This document shows, piece by piece, positions 23,645 through 33,308 of a stretch of DNA of 34,036 nucleotides; within the stretch, counting starts at the first letter, position 1; each line of letters opens with the position of its first letter. Origin of the DNA: Acidimicrobiia bacterium (GTDB taxonomy: Bacteria > Actinomycetota > Acidimicrobiia > Acidimicrobiales > Poriferisodalaceae); NCBI GenBank assembly GCA_022822525.1, contig JAJEBN010000038.1, positions 1 to 34,036 of the forward strand, in the 5' to 3' direction. Below the pieces are notes generated by a model. That model did not search any database, was not told the origin of the DNA, and saw only the letters and a list, made by a program, of their open reading frames with translations. A program made the position numbers and the translations under genes.

Positions 23645-26191
23645 TCAGCCGATCTGCTCGACGATCGAGGTCTCCGACAGGCTTGTGCGCACGTCGGTGT
23701 CGGCCCGGGTGGGGACGTCGGGGCACCAGCGTGACATTGCGTCCTCGAGCGCTTGCTTGACCTCGACGGCCAGGTCACGGGCGTCGGCCTCGTCGCACTC
23801 GACGACCACGCTGTCGTGGACGGTCTGCACCGCAGCAGCCGACGGATAGCGCTCCAGCACACGCGCCAGCCGTCCGTAGGCGTCGAGCATCACATCGGCG
23901 ACACCGCCCTGGACGGGTGCGTTGCGGTAGGCGTTGGCCATCTGTCCGACGCGAGTGTGCAGCGCACGCTGCAGCAGGAATTGCTGGTCGGATGCACCCA
24001 TCGAGGCGCCGACCTCGTCCACCACCGCACGCCGCAGGTGCCGTTGCTCGAGCAGCTTCTCGACCGCTGGGCGCAGTGCCCCCGCGCTCGCAGGGTCCGG
24101 GGGCGCAAGCTCGAATCGCTGCAGCACCCGCCGCCAGACCTCAGCCGGCCGGGGCTTGGTCGAGCAACCGACTACCGCAGCGGCTTCGCCCAGCACCCAG
24201 TCGACAGAAAAGGTGAACTGCTGCCGGCGGCCGGCTGGTGTGCGGGAGCTGAACGACAACGGCGAACCGTCAGATCGAACCACCACCGGCGCGGAGAACG
24301 ACAGCGCCCACGCCACTTCGGTGACATCGAAGTCGCCGATCGCCGTGCTGCCACCGCCCCGCAGCGGTCCGGAGTCGATGGCTGCGGTGCTGCTGCCGGC
24401 GAGGACGGCGTCATGCACCTCCTCCGCGCTGTGATGCCGTCGCTGCTGGTTCCTCAGCGCCCGCCGTGCTTCGTCGGTGCGCGGCCACAGCTGCCCGAGC
24501 CGCAACGTGAGCTGCCAGTCGGCATCGAGCTCCGTTGCGGCGAAATGCCCGATGAAGCGGTCCCGTTCGTCGACCCATGCCGCGATGCCCGGATACGCGG
24601 TGAGGTAGGCCTCGATGAGCTCGTCCGCTTCCGCCCGGCTCGTGGGCACCCCGGCGTCGGTCAGTCCCCGTGACAGTCCCGCTCCCCGCTGGCCGTACAG
24701 GATCCCGAAGTTGATGCGCTTGGCCTTGGTGCGGAACTCCTCGTAGCGCGGCCGGTCGAGCGCTGCCAGTCCCGCCGGCCCGTCGAGCTGCACGCCGAAC
24801 ATCCGCTCGGCGGTGGCGGTGTGAATGTCGAGACCCTGCTCGAACGCCGCCCGCAGGCCCTCATCGCCGGCGAGCTGGGTAGCGAAGCGCAGCTCGGCCT
24901 GGCTCAGGTCGGAATACACAAACACCCGACCTGGCGGGGGCTTCATGTAGGGCTTCAGCCGTGGCGTGAAGTTCTGCGCATTCGGGTTGCGGCTGGCCAG
25001 CCGGCCCGTGTTGGTGCCCACCACCTGCAGGTACTCCGGATGCAGCCGCCCGTCGGCCCACAAGTGCTCGGCCATCGTGTGCCCGTACGTGCTCAACGTC
25101 TTCGACAGGTCGCGATAGGCCAGCAGCGCGCTGCAGAGTTCGCCGCCGATACCCGCCAGCACCGATGCGCCGAGCGAATCAGTCGGTGCCAGCGGGCGGG
25201 CGTGGCCGTCGGTCTTGGTCGTCCATGCCTCCACCTCGTCGGCCGCGAAACGGTTCAGCACGCCACGTGCCTGCTGCTCGCTGTCGGGATTCCAGCTGGG
25301 CTCGAGGCCGCCGCCGAAGAGGTCGCCTTGACCGCCGCCGGTCAGCTCGGCCAGATGTGTGAGCACCTCGACGCGCCGCGACGCCAGCTCTGCCAACTCG
25401 GCTTTCCAGCCATCGACGTCGAAGGGCAGACCGGCGCGCTCCATGCGATCCAGGAACGGCCGGGCATCCTGCTCGAGCCGGCACACCCCTTCCAGGCCCG
25501 CCTCGGCCAGCCGGTCGCGCAGCACCGTCGACACCCACAGCGTCTCGACAGCATCGGCTGCCGCATAGGCCACCTGGGTGTCGCTGAGCGTCCCCTCGGC
25601 GGAATAGGAGAGCTGTGTGGTGGCCTTGCCCTCGACACGCAATCCCAAGTAGCGCTCGGCCGCCCACGCCAGCCCATGGAAGAAGCTGAACCCCGTCAAG
25701 CCCTGGTGCAGCAGGGCATCCGCGAGCTGGGCATCCCACCAGCGCAACGATCGGACCGACGCACCCGCGGCGCGGGCCGGGTGGATCAGGTGTGTGTCGA
25801 TGACCCGATCGTCGAAAGTGGCGTTCCAGGCATCGGATGCCAGATCTGGTGCTGCAAGACCCTCGACGAGCGCGGTGGCCAGTTCGCACAGGTCGTGCCG
25901 GGCGACATCGATCACCCACGCGCGCTCCGCGCCGTCCGCTCCGCGGGTTGCCGCCGAGATCACCCGCAGCTTCGGGACCTTGCCGCGCGTGGCAGCCTCG
26001 CGCGGCTCGAACACCGTCTCGGTATCCACCGCCCGGGCCTCCGATGCGGCAAGGGCGTCGACCAGATCGCCGAGATCGTCGCGGTTCACGAACGTGAGCG
26101 CCACGTCGGCCGGGTCTCGCGTCGCGTCAGGACGCGGATCGAGCCGGCGAGTATCCCCCCAGGTGTCGGCGAGATCGTTGACGGCGTCCAC
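23645..26191 (-). CDS. Family A DNA polymerase with 3'-5' exonuclease domain, atypical
   Basis: An 848-residue Pol I-type polymerase with no 5' nuclease domain. The N-terminal DEDDy exonuclease has Asp56/Glu58 (VDTE), Asp127 (WNATFDD) and Tyr209/Asp213 (YAAAD), so proofreading looks intact. In the polymerase domain motif A is SDLSQAELR with Asp428, and motif B is RTKAKRINFGILYG (487-500, Lys491, Tyr499). NAPVQGGVADV (757-767) corresponds to the usual NxPIQGTAAD. Motif C is VHDS at 791-794: Asp793 is kept but the usual HDE glutamate is Ser794. About 170 extra residues (575-745) lie between motif B and the NAPVQ segment. The start is a GTG at 26191 behind TAGGGT (leaderless). Related actinobacterial bifunctional exonuclease/polymerases are shorter. 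It probably acts in repair. Confidence 0.93.
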   Translation of the reverse strand: MDAVNDLADTWGDTRRLDPRPDATRDPADVALTFVNRDDLGDLVDALAASEARAVDTETVFEPREAATRGKVPKLRVISAATRGADGAERAWVIDVARHDLCELATALVEGLAAPDLASDAWNATFDDRVIDTHLIHPARAAGASVRSLRWWDAQLADALLHQGLTGFSFFHGLAWAAERYLGLRVEGKATTQLSYSAEGTLSDTQVAYAAADAVETLWVSTVLRDRLAEAGLEGVCRLEQDARPFLDRMERAGLPFDVDGWKAELAELASRRVEVLTHLAELTGGGQGDLFGGGLEPSWNPDSEQQARGVLNRFAADEVEAWTTKTDGHARPLAPTDSLGASVLAGIGGELCSALLAYRDLSKTLSTYGHTMAEHLWADGRLHPEYLQVVGTNTGRLASRNPNAQNFTPRLKPYMKPPPGRVFVYSDLSQAELRFATQLAGDEGLRAAFEQGLDIHTATAERMFGVQLDGPAGLAALDRPRYEEFRTKAKRINFGILYGQRGAGLSRGLTDAGVPTSRAEADELIEAYLTAYPGIAAWVDERDRFIGHFAATELDADWQLTLRLGQLWPRTDEARRALRNQQRRHHSAEEVHDAVLAGSSTAAIDSGPLRGGGSTAIGDFDVTEVAWALSFSAPVVVRSDGSPLSFSSRTPAGRRQQFTFSVDWVLGEAAAVVGCSTKPRPAEVWRRVLQRFELAPPDPASAGALRPAVEKLLEQRHLRRAVVDEVGASMGASDQQFLLQRALHTRVGQMANAYRNAPVQGGVADVMLDAYGRLARVLERYPSAAAVQTVHDSVVVECDEADARDLAVEVKQALEDAMSRWCPDVPTRADTDVRTSLSETSIVEQIG

Positions 26192-26197
26192 GAGCGC

Positions 26198-26220
26198 ACC
26201 CTACGACGGCCCTGTCACAG
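26198..26220 (-). promoter_or_regulatory. RecA-NDp/PafBC-like promoter of the DNA polymerase gene
   Basis: Read on the minus strand: CTGTGACAG (26220-26212), 8 nt, TAGGGT (26203-26198), 6 nt, GTG start at 26191. This matches 5 of 9 bases of the mycobacterial TTGTCRGTG element with exact N8 spacing and TAnnnT. CTGTGACAG is the reverse complement of the element at sbcD, so the two share one 9-bp near-palindrome at the same distance from the -10. Confidence 0.55.
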
Positions 26221-26304
26221 CCACCGGACGGCGCCCACGACGCTGGCAACGCTTGCTCGGCGCAGCTGATTGCGACGGGCGACCGGATCAGCGCCGGGCG
26301 CACC

Positions 26305-27390
26305 TCACGGGTACTGGACGTCGATGAAATCGCCGGGGGAGCCGTCGCCCGCTTCGGTCTCGGCGGTGATGAGGTCGTGCAGGCGTTTCGCCACGGGGCC
26401 GACCGTGCCGTTGCCGATCGGGGCGCCGTCCCACTCCACGACCGGGAAGACGTGGGTGTCGCCGCCCGACATGATGAGCTCAGCGCCCGCTCGCGCGTCG
26501 TCGGCCCGCAGCGGCCGCTGCTGCACGTCACGCAGCAGCCCCTCGTCGCACAGCGGTCCTCGGGCCAGTTCGAGCAGGCGCCGCATGGTGGTGCCGTGCA
26601 GGATGCCCTCGAAGGGGGGAGTGACGAACACGCCGTCAGTGCTGATGCTGCAGACGTTCAGCACGCACGCTTCGGCGATGAACCCGTCATCGTCGACGAT
26701 GATGCCGAAGGTGCCGCCCCCGTCAGCCGCCTCGAGGTGGGTCAGGACGTTCAGCAGGTAGTTGTTCGACTTGATCTGCGCCAGCAGCGGGGGTTTCATC
26801 GGCGTTTCGCGAACCGTCGCTTCGCGGAAGCCGTCCGCCATCGGATCGAAGCCGCCTGAGCCGAAGCTCATGGGGTCGAGCACGACGCAGTAGAAGCACG
26901 GCTCCTCGCACTCGGCAGGCATGAACGAGAACCCGCCGGGGCCCGCCGTCAGCCAATACCGCACGATGCCGTTGCGGGCGCCCGACGCGGCCGCCGTGTC
27001 GGCCACCATCTGGATGAGCTCGTCACGTGACCATGGGATCTGCAGGCGTGCGCCCGTCGCGCTGGCGAGCAGCCGGTCGATGTGGATGCCCAGGCGGTAG
27101 AGCCGGCCGTTGACCAGCGAGCAGGTGTCGAAGACGCCGTGGCCCCGGTGCACCATGTGGTCGTCGAGGGGCACCGTCATGACCGCCGGATCGGTCACGA
27201 CGCCGCCGAGGTACGAGCTGAACATGGCGTAGCAGCCGCGCTTGTCCCTGCGCCGGGCGGTCATCCGCTTGACGGCTTCGGCCGGGCTGAGAATCCTCTG
27301 GGCGGGGCGCAGGCCGTCGGGAGACTCGACTGGTGCCCCGGCGCTGCTGTCGCCCTGCTCGTTGTCGATGGAAACCGTCCGCAGCGCCAC
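26305..27390 (-). CDS. Class IV aminotransferase (BCAT / D-amino acid transaminase fold)
   Basis: A 361-residue PLP enzyme of fold type IV. MVHRGHGVFDT (79-89) is the family opening, the Schiff-base lysine is Lys207 in AQIKSNNYLLNVL, and Glu240 (GFIAEACVLNV) is the PLP N1 partner. Members include branched-chain and D-amino acid transaminases and aminodeoxychorismate lyase; the sequence alone does not separate these, although the long form resembles plant-type D-amino acid transaminase relatives. The first 50-60 residues are a non-conserved extension. CEEPCFYC (161-168) is an unusual cysteine cluster. The start is a GTG at 27390 with TATCAT 7 nt upstream. It is followed on the same strand by the polymerase gene 113 nt later, which has its own promoter. 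Confidence 0.93.
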   Translation of the reverse strand: MALRTVSIDNEQGDSSAGAPVESPDGLRPAQRILSPAEAVKRMTARRRDKRGCYAMFSSYLGGVVTDPAVMTVPLDDHMVHRGHGVFDTCSLVNGRLYRLGIHIDRLLASATGARLQIPWSRDELIQMVADTAAASGARNGIVRYWLTAGPGGFSFMPAECEEPCFYCVVLDPMSFGSGGFDPMADGFREATVRETPMKPPLLAQIKSNNYLLNVLTHLEAADGGGTFGIIVDDDGFIAEACVLNVCSISTDGVFVTPPFEGILHGTTMRRLLELARGPLCDEGLLRDVQQRPLRADDARAGAELIMSGGDTHVFPVVEWDGAPIGNGTVGPVAKRLHDLITAETEAGDGSPGDFIDVQYP

Positions 27391-27397
27391 GTCGCCG

Positions 27398-27403
27398 ATG
27401 ATA
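27398..27403 (-). promoter_or_regulatory. -10 element, leaderless start of the class IV aminotransferase gene
   Basis: TATCAT on the minus strand, 7 nt before the GTG at 27390. It lies between this gene and the upstream ATPase stop at 27424. Confidence 0.5.
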
Positions 27404-27423
27404 CGTGTGCTGAATCGGTTGGC

Positions 27424-30027
<2,604 letters not shown>

Positions 30028-30033
30028 GGGCGC

Positions 30034-30039
30034 AGCGTA
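30034..30039 (-). promoter_or_regulatory. -10 element, leaderless start of the Cu+-ATPase gene
   Basis: TACGCT on the minus strand, 6 nt before the ATG at 30027. CGGTGACCG lies just upstream of it and could be an operator half, but it has no obvious similarity to a known copper-regulator box that I can verify. Confidence 0.5.
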
Positions 30040-30077
30040 ATGAGGCCGGTCACCGTCCCGCCCCAGCGGAGCCTGCG

Positions 30078-30083
30078 TAGCCT
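30078..30083 (+). promoter_or_regulatory. -10 element preceding the phosphatidyltransferase gene
   Basis: TAGCCT lies 5 nt before the GTG at 30089 and 8 nt before the ATG at 30092. Either codon could be the leaderless start; the resulting proteins differ by one residue. Confidence 0.5.
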
Positions 30084-30088
30084 CCGGG

Positions 30089-30691
30089 GTGATGGGGGAG
30101 CCGGAAGAGCAGGACACGCCCCCGACGTTCGGCCCGGCAGCGCTCGCGACGCCCGCCAACCTCGTCACCGTTGCCCGCATCGCGGCGTCGCCGGTGTTCA
30201 TCTGGATGATCGCGGCGTGGGGGCCCCGCTGGGCCACATTCTGGACCGGCTTTGCCGTCGCGATGACCGACTATCTCGACGGCCTGCTGGCGCGCCGGCA
30301 CGGAGCGACCCGGGCGGGCGCCTTCTTGGACCCGCTCGCCGACAAAGTGCTCGTGCTCGGCGGGCTCGCCGCGCTGGTGTGGAACGGGCAGTTCCATGCG
30401 GTACCCGTCATCGTCATCGCGGTACGTGAGCTGGCGATCAGCGCCTACCGGTCGCGTGCCGGGCGCAAGGGCATCTCGGTGCCCGCGACCCAGCTCGCGA
30501 AATGGAAGACGTTCGTGCAGCTGTGGGCAATCGGCTTCGCGGTCATGCCGCCGCTGGCGACACACGCCCACTGGGTAGCCACGCTGACGCTGTGGGTTGG
30601 GGTGGTGCTCACCGTGTGGACCGGGTGGACCTACCTGCGCTCAGCTCGCGGTGTCGCCGCGCCCCAGCCCGGCGACAACGAATGCGGCTGA
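30089..30691 (+). CDS. pgsA: CDP-alcohol phosphatidyltransferase (PgsA-like)
   Basis: A 200-residue integral membrane enzyme of the CDP-alcohol phosphatidyltransferase family. The catalytic motif DG-x2-AR-x8-G-x3-D-x3-D is complete: Asp61, Asp64-Gly65, Ala68-Arg69, Gly77, Asp81 and Asp85 (YLDGLLARR to FLDPLADK). The pattern after it, with [11 protein letters not shown] and KWKTFVQL, is that of phosphatidylglycerophosphate synthase, which makes PGP from CDP-diacylglycerol and glycerol-3-phosphate. Four to six hydrophobic helices are visible. It starts at GTG 30089 or ATG 30092, is divergent from the Cu+-ATPase, and lies 72 nt upstream of cinA. A pgsA-cinA neighbourhood is common in bacteria, which supports both calls. 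Confidence 0.92.
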   Translation: MMGEPEEQDTPPTFGPAALATPANLVTVARIAASPVFIWMIAAWGPRWATFWTGFAVAMTDYLDGLLARRHGATRAGAFLDPLADKVLVLGGLAALVWNGQFHAVPVIVIAVRELAISAYRSRAGRKGISVPATQLAKWKTFVQLWAIGFAVMPPLATHAHWVATLTLWVGVVLTVWTGWTYLRSARGVAAPQPGDNECG

Positions 30692-30749
30692 GGAGTCACT
30701 GAGGCGTCACGGCAAGCCAGATCCTCGGCCGGGACCCCGGTCGCGCCAC

Positions 30750-30755
30750 TAGGTT
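30750..30755 (+). promoter_or_regulatory. -10 element, leaderless start of the cinA-like gene
   Basis: TAGGTT lies 8 nt before the ATG at 30764, with no ribosome-binding site between. It suggests that this gene can be transcribed independently of pgsA. Confidence 0.5.
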
Positions 30756-30763
30756 CACCCTCG

Positions 30764-32230
30764 ATGAAGACCGAGATCGTTGCCGTGGGGACCGAGCTGC
30801 TGCTCGGGCAGATTGTCGATACGAACTCGTCGTGGATGGGCGAGCAGCTTGCCCTGGCCGGCATCGACAGCCACTACCAGACCAAGGTGGGGGACAACTG
30901 GGATCGCATCGAGGACGCCTTCCGGCTGGCGCTCGACCGCAGCGACGCCGTCATTGTCTGCGGTGGGCTGGGACCCACCCAGGACGACATCACCCGCGAG
31001 GTGCTGGCGTCGGTGATGGGCGTCGAGCTGGTGCTCGATGAGCGCATCGCCGAGCGGATCCGCGCAATGTTCGCCAGCCGCAGCCGCCCGATGCCCGAGA
31101 ACAACCTGCGCCAGGCGATGGTGCCCGTCGGGGCGTCGCCCATCCCGCAGCAGCCCGGCACTGCGCCTGGCCTGGTGGCGCCGATTCGCTGGGTGCGCGG
31201 CGTCGGCGCCCTCGCGCAAGGCGCTGAGCCGCCGGAGGGGGCCGAGGTGCTCGAACGCGTCGTCTACGTCGTGCCCGGCGTGCCGTACGAGATGCGCGAG
31301 ATGATGAATGGCACCGTGCTGGGCGACCTGCAGCGGCGTGCCGGCGTCAGCGCAACCATCGAGAGCCGGGTGCTGCGCACGTGGGGCCAGAGCGAATCGG
31401 GCCTGGCGGAGATGCTGGCGGGCCGCATCGACGAGCTGGACGAAGCGGGCAACCCGACGCTGGCGTTCCTGGCGAGCGGCATCGAGGGCATCAAGGTGCG
31501 GATCACCGCCAAAGGCGCCGACTCGGCCGAGGCGTGGCGCCTCATCGAGGCGGAGCAGGCAGTGCTCGAGCCGTTGCTGGACGATCTGGTCTTCGCCTAC
31601 GACGACGACAACATGGAAACGGCAGTGCTGGCCGAACTCGGCCGGCTGGGCTTGACGCTCGGCGTTGCCGAGACGATCACCGGCGGTCGCATGGCCAACC
31701 GTCTGACCTCGGCGGAGGCGGCGATGCGTGCCGGCAGGTCACCGGGCGGGGCCAAGCTCGGCGATCCCGGACTGGCGCCTGCCGCCGACACCGACCAATC
31801 CGACGGCGGGACCGGCCCGGGCATCTTCGCGGGCGGCATCGTGGCCCGCTCAGAGCACCTCACGGAATATCTGCTGCACGCAGGCTCGTCGACGGTGTCG
31901 CCGTTGGGAGATGACCTCGTGCCGCCGGTCGCCTCAGCGGCCGGCGCCGAAGCGCTCGCGCGGGCGGCCCGCCTGCGCACCGGAGCCAGCGTCGGCCTCG
32001 CCGTCACGGCGATCGAAGACCGCGCCGCTGCTACGCCTGAACATCCCTTCGGCACCGCATTCCTGGCCGTGTCGATCTCGGCGCAGCCGGCGCGCGGCCG
32101 CATTCCCGCAGTCCCTCACCGCGACAAGGCCGACGAGATCCGCCTGCCCGGCGACCGCGAGCGCCTCGCCGACTACAGCGCCATCTCAGCGCTCAACCTG
32201 CTGCGCCTCATCCTCCAAGGCCGCCGCTAG
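30764..32230 (+). CDS. cinA: CinA family protein (competence/damage-inducible protein A-like)
   Basis: A 488-residue two-domain protein. The N-terminal molybdopterin-binding-like domain (about 1-175) has the typical GTELLLGQIVDTNSSWM and GGLGPTQDDITRE (67-79), as in CinA enzymes that hydrolyse ADP-ribose-type substrates. The middle part carries VVPGVPYEMREMM. The C-terminal domain (about 285-488) corresponds to the nicotinamide-mononucleotide amidohydrolase (PncC) domain but looks degenerate. The usual AESCTGG reads AETITGG at 302-308. The usual TGIAGP segment reads VTAIEDR near 414-420. About 30 extra residues (322-352, Gly/Asp-rich) interrupt the domain. Amidase activity is therefore doubtful. 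A strong hairpin follows the stop codon. Confidence 0.9.
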   Translation: MKTEIVAVGTELLLGQIVDTNSSWMGEQLALAGIDSHYQTKVGDNWDRIEDAFRLALDRSDAVIVCGGLGPTQDDITREVLASVMGVELVLDERIAERIRAMFASRSRPMPENNLRQAMVPVGASPIPQQPGTAPGLVAPIRWVRGVGALAQGAEPPEGAEVLERVVYVVPGVPYEMREMMNGTVLGDLQRRAGVSATIESRVLRTWGQSESGLAEMLAGRIDELDEAGNPTLAFLASGIEGIKVRITAKGADSAEAWRLIEAEQAVLEPLLDDLVFAYDDDNMETAVLAELGRLGLTLGVAETITGGRMANRLTSAEAAMRAGRSPGGAKLGDPGLAPAADTDQSDGGTGPGIFAGGIVARSEHLTEYLLHAGSSTVSPLGDDLVPPVASAAGAEALARAARLRTGASVGLAVTAIEDRAAATPEHPFGTAFLAVSISAQPARGRIPAVPHRDKADEIRLPGDRERLADYSAISALNLLRLILQGRR

Positions 32231-32253
32231 GAGCGAGAACGGCCAGGCGTCGC

Positions 32254-32280
32254 CGTCGCCTGCGCAGCCCGCAGGCGACG
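32254..32280 (+). terminator. Perfect 11-bp hairpin after the cinA-like gene
   Basis: CGTCGCCTGCG (32254-32264) and CGCAGGCGACG (32270-32280) pair perfectly around a 5-nt loop, 23 nt after the stop codon. No T-run follows, so it is either a terminator of the U-less kind proposed for GC-rich actinobacteria or an RNA-stabilising hairpin. Confidence 0.55.
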
Positions 32281-32329
32281 AGCACGTCTATATCCGACGA
32301 ACGCGAACTCTGGATGGCAGGCTGTCCCG

Positions 32330-33232
32330 ATGCGTTTCGGATTCTGGACGAAGAACGACCAAGAGACCTCCGCGGTCATCGAGTGCTGCCAGCATGCGGA
32401 GGCCACTGGCTGGGATGGCCTGTGGTTCGCCGACCACTTCATGCCCAACGAGGAGAACGTGGACCAGCCGGTCCACGAGGCATGGTCGGTGCTCGCGGCG
32501 CTGGCCGTGGCCGTGCCCCGGGTGCGTCTCGGCCCGCTCGTGGCGGGCAACACCTACCGCAACCCGGCGCTCACGGCCAAGATCGCCACGACGATCGACC
32601 ACCTGTCGGGCGGTCGGGTGGTGCTGGGCATCGGCGCCGGGTGGCAGGAGAACGAGCACGAGGCATACGGGTTCGAGTTCGGCACGCTGCGCAGCCGCAT
32701 GGACCGCTTCGACGAGGCTGTTGAGATCATCAGCTCGCTGCTCGGCAACACGCGCACGAGCTTCGACGGCGAGCACTACACGCTGGCCGGGGCGCCGCTC
32801 GACCCCAAGCCGGTGCAGTCGCCCGTTCCGCTGCTGATCGGCGGCGGCGGTCGGAAGCGCACGCTGCGGACCACTGCCCGCTGGGCCACCGAATGGAACT
32901 ACTGGGGCATGCCCGACGACATCGCCGAGCTGTGCAGCGTGCTCAATGGGCACTGCGAGGCCATCGGCCGCGACCCTGGCGAGATCAGCCGGTCCGCGTG
33001 CGCGCTGCTGTTCATCAATGAGGACTCGGCCAAGCTGGACCGCTTCCGCGCCATGGACCTGGGCCGGGCAACCATCGTCGGCACGCCCGACGAGGTCAGC
33101 GAGGTCGTCGAGCAGTATCGGCAGGTCGGGGTCGACGAGTTGATCATTCCCGACTTCACCTTCGGCCCCATGGAAGCCAAGAAGCACTCCATGGACCTGT
33201 TCATCAACGAAGTGGCACCCAACTTCCGCTGA
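32330..33232 (+). CDS. LLM class F420-dependent oxidoreductase
   Basis: A 300-residue luciferase-like monooxygenase-superfamily protein. The core is WDGLWFADHFMPNEEN, VRLGPLVAGNTYRNPALTAK, then HLSGGRVVLGIGAGWQENEHEAYG (about residues 90-113), the pattern of the F420-dependent subgroup. Use of F420 is inferred from family membership. The ATG at 32330 has only a weak ribosome-binding site (GGCAGG); CAGGCT, 6 nt before the ATG, is a poor -10 candidate. It follows the hairpin at 32254-32280, so it is probably a separate unit from cinA. A second LLM gene follows 76 nt later, and the two may form an operon. They are not close duplicates. Confidence 0.94.
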   Translation: MRFGFWTKNDQETSAVIECCQHAEATGWDGLWFADHFMPNEENVDQPVHEAWSVLAALAVAVPRVRLGPLVAGNTYRNPALTAKIATTIDHLSGGRVVLGIGAGWQENEHEAYGFEFGTLRSRMDRFDEAVEIISSLLGNTRTSFDGEHYTLAGAPLDPKPVQSPVPLLIGGGGRKRTLRTTARWATEWNYWGMPDDIAELCSVLNGHCEAIGRDPGEISRSACALLFINEDSAKLDRFRAMDLGRATIVGTPDEVSEVVEQYRQVGVDELIIPDFTFGPMEAKKHSMDLFINEVAPNFR

Positions 33233-33308
33233 TCGCCGCCGGCGCGCAGCCGCAGCTGACGGCGGCACCACACCGCAGAACACGACACCCAGACGACAGG
33301 GGAACGAG

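Noticed and set aside
24821..26269. A 482-codon open frame on the plus strand, opposite the polymerase gene
   Set aside because: No recognisable motif; the opposite strand carries complete exonuclease and polymerase motifs.
30040..30056. A fourth damage-type promoter at the Cu+-ATPase (CGGTGACCG before TACGCT)
   Set aside because: It shares only GTGAC, and the spacing to the -10 is 7 rather than 8 nt. It is also not a DNA-metabolism gene.
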